In this document: positions 1 to 10,477 of the stretch, piece after piece | How positions within the stretch are numbered: the stretch's first letter is position 1 | Layout of the letters: every line of letters begins with the position of its first letter | Source of the DNA: Harmonia axyridis | Taxonomy: Eukaryota; Arthropoda; Insecta; Coleoptera; Coccinellidae | Reading direction: 5' to 3' | NCBI RefSeq assembly: GCF_914767665.1 | Contig: NC_059503.1 | Coordinates: 61,336,352-61,400,351, forward strand | Length of the DNA stretch: 64,000 nt | The notes under the pieces: generated by a model | Seen by the model: the letters and a program-made list of their open reading frames with translations, nothing else | Told to the model about the DNA's origin: nothing | Database searches by the model: none | Translations under genes and position numbers: made by a program

Positions 1-169
1 TCACGTAGATCACGAAAGTTTTTATTAGAGGGGTCTGCGACGAATAGTTTAGGAGATATAACGATTTTTGTAGAGAGATTGAATTTTCTCGAATTTTCCT
101 TACCCCGGACCTTAAAAAATTGTAAAAAATTAAAAGTTCCTTCTTGGTGATAATATACCCCTTTTTCTA
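1..169 (+). repeat. Partial short monomer at left edge
   Basis: The window opens inside a short monomer (TCACGTAGATCACG), a few bases after its start, with GAGGGGTCTGCG and TGTAGAG. This fits subtype Sc, and it ends in GGTGATAATATACC as expected just before a type A long monomer. Confidence 0.9.
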
Positions 170-1345
170 TTGATCTGTTCACGTAGATCACAAAAGTTTT
201 TATATGAGGGGTCTGCGACGAATAGTTTAGGAGATATAACGATTTTTATAGAGAGATTGAATTTTTACGGTTTTTTCCAAAAATTTCGACTTCAAATTTC
301 TCCTAAACTATGGGGACTAGGGAAAATCGGTAAGCAGAGTTGGTATTGGCAGGTCATGATTATTCGAATTCCACTCACGAATGACAATATTTGAGTCGAA
401 GAATTTTCTCGAATTACCCCGGACCTTAAAAAATTGTAAAAAATTAAAAGTTCCTTCTTGGTAATAATATACCTCTTTTTCTATTGATCTGGTCACGTAG
501 ATCACGAAAGTTTTTATTTGAGGGGTTTGCGACGAATAGTTTAGGAGAAATAACGATTTTTGTAGAGAGATTGAATTTTTACGGTTTTTTCCAAAAATTT
601 CGAATTCAAATTTCTCCTAAACTATGGGGACTACGGAAAATCGGTAAGCAGAGTTGGTATTGGCAGTTCATGGTTATTCGAATCCCACTCTCGCCTGACA
701 ATATTTGAGTCGAATAATTTTCTCGAATTTTCTCGAATTTTCCTTACCCCGGACCTTAAAAAATTGTAAAAAATTAAAAGTTCCTTCTTGGTAATAATAT
801 ACCTCTTTTTTTATTGATCTGGTCATGTAGATCACGAAAGTTTTTATTTGAGGAGTCTGCGACGAATAGTTTAGGAGATATAACGATTTTTATAGAGATT
901 GAATTTTCTCGAATTTTCCTTACCCCGGACCTTGAAAAATTGTAAAAAATTAAAAGATCTTTCTTGGTAATAAAATACCTCTTTTTCTATTGATCTGTTC
1001 ACGTAGATCACGAAAGTTTTTATTTGAGGGGTCTGCGACGAATAGTTTAGGAGATATAACGATTTTTATAGAGAGATTGAATTTTCTCGAATTTTCCTTA
1101 CCCCGGACCTTGAAAAATTGTAAAACATTAAAAGTTCCTTCTTGGTAATAATATACCTCTTTTTCTATTGATCTGGTCATGTTGATCACGAAAGTTTTTA
1201 TTTGAGGAGTCTGCGACGAATAGTTTAGGAGATATAACGATTTTTATAGAGAGATTGAATTTTCTCGAATTTTCCTTACCCCGGACCTTGAAAAATTGTA
1301 AAAAATTAAAAGATCTTTCTTGGTAATAAAAAACCTCTTTTTCTA
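170..1345 (+). repeat. Module 1: A-B + 3 shorts
   Basis: A long at 170 (314 bp) and B at 484 (330 bp), then shorts at 814 (176 bp, Sa), 990 and 1168. The A copy is short because six bases (TTCCTT) are missing before ACCCCGG near 414, and it also reads ACTAGGG instead of ACTACGG. The short at 1168 has GTTGATCACG in its right dyad arm. Confidence 0.9.
485..504. promoter_or_regulatory. 20 bp dyad at monomer start (example)
   Basis: TGATCT and AGATCA are exact inverted 6 bp arms around an 8 bp spacer (GGTCACGT here). The motif recurs at offset +1 to +20 of nearly every monomer. The subtype-diagnostic bases (GGTCATGT, GTTCACGT, GGTCACGT) lie in the spacer while the arms stay constant. Arm variants are rare (for example GATTTG at 41306, 41662, 47473 and 48845). 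A role as a protein site is inference. Confidence 0.5.
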
Positions 1346-2503
1346 TTGATCTGTTCACGTAGATCACGAAAGTTTTTATATGAGGGGTCTGCGACGAATA
1401 GTTTAGGAGATATAACGATTTTTATAGAGAGATTGAATTTTTACGGTTTTTTCCAAAAATTTCGACTTCAAATTTTTCCTAAACTCTGGGGACTACGGAA
1501 AATCGGTAAGCAGAGTTGGTATTGGCAGTTCATGATTATTCGAATTCCACTCACGAATGACAATATTTGAGTCGAAGAATTTTCTCGAATTTTCCTTACC
1601 CCGGACCTTAAAAAATTGTAAAAAATTAAAAGTTCCTTCTTGGTGATAATATACCTCTTTTTCTATTGATCTGTTCACGTAGATCACGAAAGTTTTTATA
1701 TGAGGGGTCTGCGACAAATAGTTTAGGAGATATAACGATTTTCATAGAGAGATTGAATTTTTACGGTTTTTTCCAAAAAGTTCGACTTCAAATTTTTCCT
1801 AAACTATGGGGACTACGGAAAATCGGTAAGCAGAGTTGGTATTGGCAGTTCATGATTATTCGAATTCCACTCACGAATGACAATATTTGAGTCGAAGAAT
1901 TTTCTCGAATTTTCTCGAATTTTCCTTACCCCGGACCTTAAAAAATTGTAAAAAATTAAAAGTTCCTTCTTGGTAATAATATACCTCTTTTTCTATTGAT
2001 CTGGTCACGTAGATCACGAAAGTTTTTATTTGAGGGGTTTGCGACGAATAGTTTAGGAGATATAACGATTTTTGTAGAGAGATTGAATTTTTACGGTTTT
2101 TTCCAAAAATTTCGAATTCAAATTTCTCCTAAACTATGAGGACTACGGAAAATCGGTAAGCAGAGTTGGTATTGGCAGTTCATGGTTATTCGAATCCCAC
2201 TCTCGCCTGACAATATTTGAGTCGAAAAATTTTCTCGAATTTTCTCGAATTTTCCTTACCCCGGACCTTAAAAAATTGTAAAAAATTAAAAGTTCCTTCT
2301 TGGTAATAATATACCTCTTTTTCTATTGATCTGGTCATGTAGATCACGAAAGTTTTTATTTGAGGAGTCTGCGACGAATAGTTTAGGAGATATAACGATT
2401 TTTATAGAGAGATTGAATTTTCTCGAATTTTCCTTACCCCGGACCTTGAAAAATTGTAAAAAATTAAAAGATCTTTCTTGGTAATGAAATACCTCTTTTT
2501 CTA
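1346..2503 (+). repeat. Module 2: A-A-B + 1 short
   Basis: Three longs in a row: A at 1346 (320 bp), A at 1666 (330 bp) and B at 1996 (330 bp), then one Sa at 2326. The second A has CCAAAAAGTTCG and GACAAATAG. The B copy carries the ACTATGAGG variant also seen at 3672 and 5160. Part of the 1,676 bp higher-order repeat. Confidence 0.9.
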
Positions 2504-3021
2504 TTGATCTGTTCACGTAGATCACGAAAGTTTTTATATGAGGGGTCTGCGACGAATAGTTTAGGAGATATAACGATTTTTATAGAGAGATTGAATTTTT
2601 ACGGTTTTTTCCAAAAATTTCGACTTCAAATTTCTCCTAAACTATGGGGACTACGGAAAATCGGTAAGCAGAGTTGGTATTGGCAGTTCATGGTTATTCG
2701 AATCCCACTCTCGCCCGACAATATTTGAGTCGAAAAATTTTCTCGAATTTTCTCGAATTTTCTCGAATTTTCCTCAACCCGGACCTTGAAAAATTGTAAA
2801 AAATTAAAAGTACCTTCTTGGTAATAATATACCTCTTTTTCTATTGATCTGGTCATGTAGATCACGAAAGTTTTTATTTGAGGAGTCTGCGACGAATAGT
2901 TTAGGAGATATAACGATTTTTATAGAGAGATTGAATTTTCTCGAATTTTCCTTACCCCGGACCTTGAAAAATTGTAAAAAATTAAAAGATCTTTCTTGGT
3001 AATAAAATACCTCTTTTTCTA
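2504..3021 (+). repeat. Module 3: A/B chimeric long + 1 short
   Basis: A single 340 bp long at 2504 starts as type A (GTTCACG, TATATGAGG, CGACTTC) and ends as type B (CATGGTTATTCG, CTCTCGCCCGAC, GTCGAAAAA). One Sa short follows at 2844. The chimera fits an unequal exchange that fused an A to a B and removed one unit. Confidence 0.9.
2738..2767 (+). repeat. TTTTCTCGAA decamer, three copies
   Basis: Three adjacent copies of the 10 bp unit TTTTCTCGAA follow the 142 bp segment, giving the 340 bp length of the long monomer at 2504. Shorts and 320 bp longs have one copy; 330 bp longs have two. This looks like slippage at a 10 bp unit that is also the helical repeat of DNA. Confidence 0.9.
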
Positions 3022-4179
3022 TTGATCTGTTCACGTAGATCACGAAAGTTTTTATATGAGGGGTCTGCGACGAATAGTTTAGGAGATATAACGATTTTTA
3101 TAGAGAGATTGAATTTTTACGGTTTTTTCCAAAAATTTCGACTTCAAATTTTTCCTAAACTATGGGGACTACGGAAAATCGGTTAGCAGAGTTGGTATTG
3201 GCAGTTCATGATTATTCGAATTCCACTCACGAATGACAATATTTGAGTCGAAGATTTTTCTCGAATTTTCCTTACCCCGGACCTTAAAAAATTGTAAAAA
3301 ATTAAAAGTTCCTTCTTGGTGATAATATACCTCTTTTTCTATTGATCTGTTCACGTAGATCACGAAAGTTTTTATATGAGGGGTCTGCGACAAATAGTTT
3401 AGGAGATATAACGATTTTCATAGAGAGATTGAATTTTTACGGTTTTTTCCAAAAAGTTCGACTTCAAATTTTTCCTAAACTATGGGGACTACGGAAAATC
3501 GGTAAGCAGAGTTGGTATTGGCAGTTCATGATTATTCGAATTCCACTCACGAATGACAATATTTGAGTCGAAGAATTTTCTCGAATTTTCTCGAATTTTC
3601 CTTACCCCGGACCTTAAAAAATTGTAAAAAATTAAAAGTTCCTTCTTGGTAATAATATACCTCTTTTTCTATTGATCTGGTCACGTAGATCACGAAAGTT
3701 TTTATTTGAGGGGTTTGCGACGAATAGTTTAGGAGATATAACGATTTTTGTAGAGAGATTGAATTTTTACGGTTTTTTCCAAAAATTTCGAATTCAAATT
3801 TCTCCTAAACTATGAGGACTACGGAAAATCGGTAAGCAGAGTTGGTATTGGCAGTTCATGGTTATTCGAATCCCACTCTCGCCTGACAATATTTGAGTCG
3901 AAAAATTTTCTCGAATTTTCTCGAATTTTCCTTACCCCGGACCTTAAAAAATTGTAAAAAATTAAAAGTTCATTCTTGGTAATAATATACCTCTTTTTCT
4001 ATTGATCTGGTCATGTAGATCACGAAAGTTTTTATTTGAGGAGTCTGCGACGAATAGTTTAGGAGATATAACGATTTTTATAGAGAGATTGAATTTTCTC
4101 GAATTTTCCTTACCCCGGACCTTGAAAAATTGTAAAAAATTAAAAGATCTTTCTTGGTAATGAAATACCTCTTTTTCTA
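3022..4179 (+). repeat. Module 4: A-A-B + 1 short
   Basis: Copy of module 2 displaced by 1,676 bp: longs at 3022 (320 bp), 3342 and 3672 (330 bp each) and a short at 4002. It shares CCAAAAAGTTCG and ACTATGAGG with module 2. Private changes include GGTTAGCAG in the first A, where module 2 has GGTAAGCAG. Confidence 0.9.
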
Positions 4180-5845
4180 TTGATCTGTTCACGTAGATCA
4201 CGAAAGTTTTTATATGAGGGGTCTGCGACGAATAGTTTAGGAGATATAACGATTTTTATAGAGAGATTGAATTTTTACGGTTTTTTCCAAAAATTTCGAC
4301 TTCAAATTTCTCCTAAACTATGGGGACTACGGAAAATCGGTAAGCAGAGTTGGTATTGGCAGTTCATGATTATTCGAATTCCACTCACGAATGACAATAT
4401 TTGAGTAGAAGAATTTTCTCGAATTTTCTCGAATTTTCCTTACCCCGGACCTTAAAAAATTGTAAAAAATTAAAAGTTCCTTCTTGGTAATAATATACCT
4501 CTTTTTCTATTGATCTGGTCACGTAGATCACGAAAGTTTTTATTTGAGGGGTTTGCGACGAATAGTTTAGGAGATATAACGATTTTTGTAGAGAGATCGA
4601 ATTTTTACGGTTTTTTCCAAAAATTTCGAATTCAAATTTCTCCTAAACTATGGGGACTACGGAAAATCGGTAAGCAGAGTTGGTATTGGCAGTTCATGGT
4701 TATTCGAATCCCACTCTCGCCCGACAATATTTGAGTCGAAAAATTTTCTCGAATTTTCTCGAATTTTCCTTACCCCGGACCTTAAAAAATTGTAAAAAAT
4801 TAAAAGTTCCTTCTTGGTGATAAAATACCTCTTTTTCTATTGATCTGTTCACGTAGATCACGAAAGTTTTTATATGAGGGGTCTGCGACGAATAGTTTAG
4901 GAGATATAACGATTTTCATAGAGAGATTGAATTTTTACGGTTTTTTCCAAAAATTTCGACTTCAAATTTTTCCTAAACTATGGGGACTACGGAAAATCGG
5001 TAAGCAGAGTTGGTATTGGCAGTTCATAATTATTCGAATTCCACTCACGAATGACAATATTTGAGTCGAAGAATTTTCTCGAATTTTCCTTACCCCGGAC
5101 CTTAAAAAATTGTAAAAAATTAAAAGTTCCTTCTTGGTAATAATATACCTCTTTTTCTATTGATCTGGTCACGTAGATCACGAAAGTTTTTATTTGAGGA
5201 GTCTGCGACGAATAGTTTAGGAGATATAACGATTTTTATAGAGAGATTGAATTTTTACGGTTTTTTCCAAAAATTTCGAATTCAAATTTCTCCTAAACTA
5301 TGAGGACTACGGAAAATCGGTAAGCAGAGTTGGTATTGGCAGTTCATGGTTATTCGAATCCCACTCTCGCCTGACAATATTTGAGTCGAAAAATTTTCTC
5401 GAATTTTCTCGAATTTTCCTTACCCCGGACCTTAAAAAATTGTAAAAAATTAAAAGTTCCTTCTTGGTAATAATATACCTCTTTTTCTATTGATCTGGTC
5501 ATGTAGATCACGAAAGTTTTTATTTGAGGAGTCTGCGACGAATAGTTTAGGAGATATAACGATTTTTGTAGAGAGATTGAATTTTCTCGAATTTTCCTTA
5601 CCCCGGACCTTGAAAAATTGTAAAAAATTAAAAGATCTTTCTTGGTAATAAAATACCTCTTTTTCTATTGATCTGGTCATGTAGATCACGAAAGTTTTTA
5701 TTTGAGGAGTCTGCGACGAATAGTTTAGGAGATATAACGATTTTTATAGAGGGATTGAATTTTCTCGAATTTTCCTTACCCTGGACCTTGAAAAATTGTA
5801 AAAAATTAAAAGATCTTTCTTGGTAATAAAATACCTCTTTTTCTA
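4180..5845 (+). repeat. Module 5: A-B-A-B + 2 shorts
   Basis: Four consecutive longs: A 4180, B 4510, A 4840 (320 bp) and 5160, then Sa shorts at 5490 and 5668. The long at 5160 is mosaic: its first part has Sa-like TTTGAGGAGTCTG and TATAGAG while its 142 bp segment is type B with ACTATGAGG. The short at 5668 carries GAGGGATTG, a marker seen again at 55668 and 56852. Confidence 0.9.
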
Positions 5846-6861
5846 TTGATCTGTTCACGTAGATCACGAAAGTTTTTATATGAGGGGTCTGCGACGAATA
5901 GTTTAGGAGATATAACGATTTTTATAGAGAGATTGAATTTTTACGGTTTTTTCCAAAAATTTCGACTTCAAATTTTTCCTAAACTATGGGGACTACGGAA
6001 AATCGGTAAGCAGAGTTGGTATTGGCAGTTCATGATTATTCGAATCCCACTCTCGCCTGACAATATTTGAGTCGAAGAATTTTCTCGAATTTTCTCGAAT
6101 TTTCCTTACCCCGGACCTTAAAAAATTGTAAAAAATTAAAAGTTCCTTCTTGGTAATAATATACCTCTTTTTCTATTGATCTGGTCACGTAGATCACGAA
6201 AGTTTTTATTTGAGGGGTTTGCGACGAATAGTTTAGGAGATATAACGATTTTTGTAGAGAGATTAAATTTTTACGGTTTTTTCCAAAAATTTCGAATTCA
6301 AATTTCTCCTAAACTATAGGGACTACGGAAAATCGGTAAGCAGAGTTGGTATTGGCAGTTCATGGTTATTCGAATCCCACTCTCGCCTGACAATATTTGA
6401 GTCGAAAAATTTTCTCGAATTTTCTCGAATTTTCCTTACCCCGGACCTTAAAAAATTGTAAAAAATTAAAAGATCTTTCTTGGTAATAAAATACCTCTTT
6501 TTCTATTGATCTGGTCATGTAGATCACGAAAGTTTTTATATGAGGGGTCTGCGACGAATAGTTTAGGAGATATAACGATTTTTATAGAGAGATTGAATTT
6601 TCTCGAATTTTCCTTACCCCGGACCTTGAAAAATTGTAAAAAATTAAAAAATCTTTCTTGGTAATAAAATACCTCTTTTTCTATTGATCTGTTCACGTAG
6701 ATCACGAAAGTTTTTATTTGAGGGGTCTGCGACGAATAGTTTAGGAGATATAACGATTTTTGTAGAGAGATTGAATTTTCTCGAATTTTCCTTACCCCGG
6801 ACCTTAAAAAAATGTAAAAAATTAAAAGTTCCTTCTTGGTGATAATATACCTCTTTTTCTA

Positions 6862-7039
6862 TTGATCTGTTCACGTAGATCACGAAAGTTTTTATTTGAG
6901 GGGTCTGCGACGAATAGTTTAGGAGATATAACGATTTTTGTAGAGAGATTGAATTTTCTCGAATTTTCCTTACCCCGGACCTTAAAAAATTGTAAAAAAT
7001 TAAAAGTTCCTTCTTGGTAATAATATACCTCTTTTTCTA
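6862..7039 (+). repeat. Representative short monomer, subtype Sc (178 bp)
   Basis: Reference copy of subtype Sc. It begins TTGATCTGTTCACG and has TTTGAGGGGTCTGCG and TGTAGAG. Sc copies often end in AAAAGTTCCTTCTTGG. The Sc copy just before an A-type long monomer commonly carries GGTGATAATATACC instead of GGTAATAATATACC, so it marks the approach to a long pair. Confidence 0.9.
6984..7005 (+). other. Phased A-tracts (example)
   Basis: A6 at 6984-6989, A6 at 6994-6999 and A4 at 7002-7005. The first two start exactly 10 bp apart. The TTTTCTCGAA decamer just upstream also places T4 tracts every 10 bp in long monomers. A-tracts in helical phase are known to curve DNA. The pattern recurs in every monomer, often as TTGAAAAATTGT with the first tract shortened to A5. 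Confidence 0.6.
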
Positions 7040-7217
7040 TTGATCTGGTCATGTAGATCACGAAAGTTTTTATTTGAGGAGTCTGCGACGAATAGTTTAG
7101 GAGATATAACGATTTTTATAGAGAGATTGAATTTTCTCGAATTTTCCTTACCCCGGACCTTGAAAAATTGTGAAAAATTAAAAGATCTTTCTTGGTAATA
7201 AAATACCTCTTTTTCTT
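7040..7217 (+). repeat. Representative short monomer, subtype Sa (178 bp)
   Basis: Reference copy of subtype Sa. It begins TTGATCTGGTCATG and carries TTTGAGGAGTCTGCG and TATAGAG. Downstream come GAATTTTCTCGAATTTTCC, TTACCCCGGACC and A-tracts. Sa copies often end in AAAAGATCTTTCTTGG. A 176 bp form lacks one GA of TATAGAGAGATT; 20 such copies are present. Confidence 0.93.
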
Positions 7218-7930
7218 TCGATCTGTTCACGTAGATCACGAAAGTTTTTATTTGAGGGGTCTGCGACGAATAGTTTAGGAGATATAACGATTTTTGTAGA
7301 GAGATTGAATTTTCTCGAATTTTCCTTACCCCGGACCTTGAAAAATTGTAAAAAATTAAAAGATCTTTCTTGGTAATGAAATACCTCTTTTTCTATTGAT
7401 CTGGTCATGTAGATCACGAAAGTTTTTATATGAGGGGTCTGCGACGAATAGTTTAGGAGATATAACGAATTTTATAGAGAGATTGAATTTTCTCGAATTT
7501 TCCTTACCCCTTGACCTTGAAAAATTGTAAAACATTAAAAGATCTTTCTTGGTAATAAAATACCTCTTTTTCTATTGATCTGTTCACGTAGATCACGAAA
7601 GTTTTTATTTGAGGGGTCTGCGACGAATAGTTTAGGAGATATAACGATTTTTGTAGAGAGATTGAATTTTCTCGAATTTTCCTTACCCCGGACCTTAAAA
7701 AATTGTAAAAAATTAAGAGTTCCTTCTTGGTAATAATATACCTCTTTTTCTATTGATCTGGTCATGTAGATCACGAAAGTTTTTATTTGAGGAGTCTGCG
7801 ACGAATTGTTTAGGAGATATAACGATTTTTATAGAGAGATTGAATTTTCTCGAATTTTCCTTATCCCGGACCTTGAAAAATTGTAAAAAATTAAAAGATC
7901 TTTCTTGGTAATAAAATACCTCTTTTTCTA

Positions 7931-8108
7931 TTGATCTGGTCATGTAGATCACGAAAGTTTTTATATGAGGGGTCTGCGACGAATAGTTTAGGAGATATAA
8001 CGATTTTTATAGAGAGATTGAATTTTCTCGAATTTTCCTTACCCCGGACCTTGAAAAATTGTAAAAAATTAAAAGATCTTTCTTGGTAATAAAATACCTC
8101 TTTTTCTA
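7931..8108 (+). repeat. Representative short monomer, subtype Sb (178 bp)
   Basis: Reference copy of subtype Sb. It has the GGTCATG start of Sa but TATATGAGGGGTCTGCG in place of TTTGAGGAG. Almost every Sb copy is followed by an Sc copy (for example 17177, 18245, 19489, 21037, 37065, 38309). Exceptions are at 9176 and 63540. Confidence 0.9.
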
Positions 8109-9353
8109 TTGATCTGTTCACGTAGATCACGAAAGTTTTTATTTGAGGGGTCTGCGACGAATAGTTTAGGAGATATAACGATTTTTGTAGAGAGATTGAA
8201 TTTTCTCGAATTTTCCTTACCCCGGACCTCAAAAAATTGTAAAAAATTAAAAGTTCCTTCTTGGTAATAATATACTTTTTTTTTCTATTGATCTGGTCAT
8301 GTAGATCACGAAAGTTTTTATTTGAGGAGTCTGCGACGAATAGTTTAGGAGATATAACGATTTTTGTAGAGAGATTGAATTTTCTCGAATTTTCCTTACC
8401 CCGGACCTTGAAAAATTGTAAAAAATTAAAAGTTCCTTCTTGGTAATAAAATACCTCTTTTTCTATTGATCTGTTCACGTAGATCACGAAAGTTTTTATT
8501 TGAGGGGTCTGCGACGAATAGTTTAGGAGATATAACGATTTTTGTAGAGAGAGTGAATTTTCTCGAATTTTCCTTACCCCGGACCTTAAAAAATTGTAAA
8601 AAATTAAAAGTTCCTTCTTGGTAATAATATACCTCTTTTTCTATTGATCTGGTCATGTAGATCACGAAAGTTTTTATTTGAGGGGTCTGCGACGAATAGT
8701 TCAGGAGATATAACGATTTTTATAGAGATTGAATTTTCTCGAATTTTCCTTATCCCGGACCTTGAAAAATTGTAAAAAATTAAAAGATCTTTCTTGGTAA
8801 TAAAATACCTCTTTTTCTATTGATCTGTTCACGTAGATCACGAAAGTTTTTATTTGAGGGGTCTGCGACGAATAGTTTAGGAGATATAACGATTTTTGTA
8901 GAGAGATTGAATTTTCTCGAATTTTCCTAACCCCGGACCTTAAAAAATTGTAAAAAATTAAAAGTTCCTTCTTGGTAATAATATACCTCTTTTTCTATTG
9001 ATCTGGTCATGTAGATCACGAAAGTTTTTATTTGAGGAGTCTGCGACGAATTGTTTAGGAGATATAACGATTTTTATAGAGAGATTGAATTTTCTCGAAT
9101 TTTCCTTACCCCGGACCTTGAAAAATTGTAAAAAATTAAAAGATCTTTCTTGGTAATAAAATACCTCTTTTTCTATTGATCTGGTCATGTAGATCACGAA
9201 AGTTTTAATATGAGGGGTCTGCGACGAATAGTTTAGGAGATATAACGATTTTTATAGAGAGATTGAATTTTCTCGAATTTTCCTTACCCCGGACCTTGAA
9301 AAATTGTAAAAAATTAAGAGATCTTTCTTGGTAATAAAATACCTCTTTTTCTA

Positions 9354-10065
9354 TTGATCTGGTCATGTAGATAACGAAAGTTTTTATTCGAGGAGTCTGC
9401 GACGAATAGTTTAGGAGATATAACGATTTTTATAGAGAGATTGAATTTTCTCGAATTTTCCTTACCCCGGACCTTGAAAAATTGTAAAAAATTAAAAGAT
9501 CTTTCTTGGTAATAAAATACCCCTTTTTCTATTGATCTGGTCATGTAGATCACGAAAGTTTTTATTTGAGGGGTCTGCGACGAATAGTTTAGGAGATATA
9601 ACGATTTTTATAGAGAGATTGAATTTTCTCGAATTTTCCTTACCCCGGACCTTGAAAAATTGTAAAAAATTAAAAGATCTTTCTTGGTAATAAAATACCT
9701 CTTTTTCTATTGATCTGGTCATGTAGATAACGAAAGTTTTTATTCGAGGAGTCTGCGACGAATAGTTTAGGAGATATAACGATTTTTATAGAGAGATTGA
9801 ATTTTCTCGAATTTTCTTTACCCCGGACCTTGAAAAATTGTAAAAAATTAAAAGATCTTTCTTGGTAATAAAATACCCCTTTTTCTATTGATCTGGTCAT
9901 GTAGATCACGAAAGTTTTTATATGAGGGGTCTGCGACGAATAGTTTAGGAGATATAACGATTTTTATAGAGAGATTGAATTTTCTCGAATTTTCCTTACC
10001 CCGGACCTTGAAAAATTGTAAAAAATTAAAAGATCTTTCTTGGTAATAAAATACCTCTTTTTCTA
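9354..10065 (+). repeat. 356 bp dimer, two adjacent copies
   Basis: 9354-9709 and 9710-10065 share GATAACGAAAG (in place of GATCACGAAAG) and TTATTCGAGGAG in their first monomer. They are two shorts duplicated as a unit, the simplest higher-order step in the window. Confidence 0.87.
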
Positions 10066-10295
10066 TTGATCTGTTCACGTAGATCACGAAAGTTTTTATT
10101 TGAGGGGTCTGCGACGAATAGTTTAGGAGATATAACGATTTTTGTAGAGAGATTGAATTTTCTCGAATTTTCCTTACCCCGGACCTTAAAAAATTGTAAA
10201 AAATTAAAAGTTCCTTCTTGGTGATAATATACCTCTTTTTCTATTGATCTGTTCACGTAGATCACGAAAGTTTTTATATGAGGGGTCTGCGACGA

Positions 10296-10385
10296 ATAGT
10301 TTAGGAGATATAACGATTTTTATAGAGAGATTGAATTTTTACGGTTTTTTCCAAAAATTTCGACTTCAAATTTCTCCTAAACTAT
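10296..10385. repeat. 13 bp inverted repeat in long monomers
   Basis: ATAGTTTAGGAGA at 10296-10308, in the core shared by all monomers, is the exact reverse complement of TCTCCTAAACTAT at 10373-10385, inside the 142 bp segment. The spacer is 64 bp. Short monomers have only the left arm, so the potential hairpin or cruciform exists only in long monomers. Some A copies have TTTCC instead of TCTCC in the right arm, which leaves a GT wobble. Confidence 0.85.
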
Positions 10386-10477
10386 GGGGACTACGGAAAA
10401 TCGGTAAGCAGAGTTGGTATTGGCAGTTCATGATTATTCGAATTCCACTCACGAATGACAATATTTGAGTCGAAGAA
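10336..10477 (+). repeat. 142 bp segment specific to long monomers
   Basis: This block is the difference between the size classes: short 178 bp + 142 bp = 320 bp. The 7 bp string GAATTTT occurs at both edges (10333-10339 and 10475-10481), exactly 142 bp apart. Either the short form arose by deletion between these microhomologies, or the segment was inserted with a 7 bp duplication. I do not recognise the block. It contains an inverted copy of 13 bp of the monomer core and motifs resembling Pol III internal promoter boxes, both listed separately. Confidence 0.88.

Larger units (their letters stand above)
1128..4356 (+). repeat. 1,676 bp higher-order repeat, about 2 turns
   Basis: The order short 178, A 320, A 330, B 330, short 178, long 340 (sum 1,676) repeats from 1168 at 2844. 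Shared private marks are CCAAAAAGTTCG, GACAAATAG and ACTATGAGG. The copies part at the last long, which is an A/B chimera at 2504 but plain A at 4180. Confidence 0.88.
5846..10243 (+). repeat. Module 6: A/B + B + 21 shorts
   Basis: The long at 5846 is type A until CATGATTATTCGAA, then type B (TCCCACTCTCGCC). B at 6176 carries ACTATAGGG. The 21 shorts starting at 6506 include two 179 bp copies (7396, 8109) and one 176 bp copy (8644). 9354-9709 and 9710-10065 are near-identical 356 bp dimers sharing GATAACGAAAG and TTATTCGAGG. Confidence 0.9.

Noticed and set aside
170..394. Recurrent plus-strand open frames of 74 codons in long monomers
   Set aside because: They start at TTG, not ATG; they are present only because the repeat is copied; at least twelve of the 70 longs have stop codons in the frame (for example ATGAGG, ATAGGG and GTTAGC variants); and a second frame lies antisense to them. 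No codon-like conservation is visible. These are satellite by-products, not genes.
7000..7239. Recurrent minus-strand open frames of about 79 codons
   Set aside because: Each spans more than one 178 bp monomer, and 178 is not a multiple of three, so the frame changes with each monomer. Most start at GTG. Longer versions (109-198 codons) arise only from single-base indels.
10281..10297. CENP-B box on the minus strand of the core
   Set aside because: The reverse complement reads ATTCGTCGCAGACCCCT. It has TTCG, the A and one C in the right places, but lacks GGG: six of nine essential bases. Because essential bases are missing in all subtypes, I do not call it a CENP-B site.
10336..10477. Intact transposable element or tRNA gene in the 142 bp segment
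   Set aside because: It has no terminal inverted repeats, no coding capacity, no poly-A tail and no foldable tRNA cloverleaf. Only box-like motifs remain, kept as a low-confidence finding.
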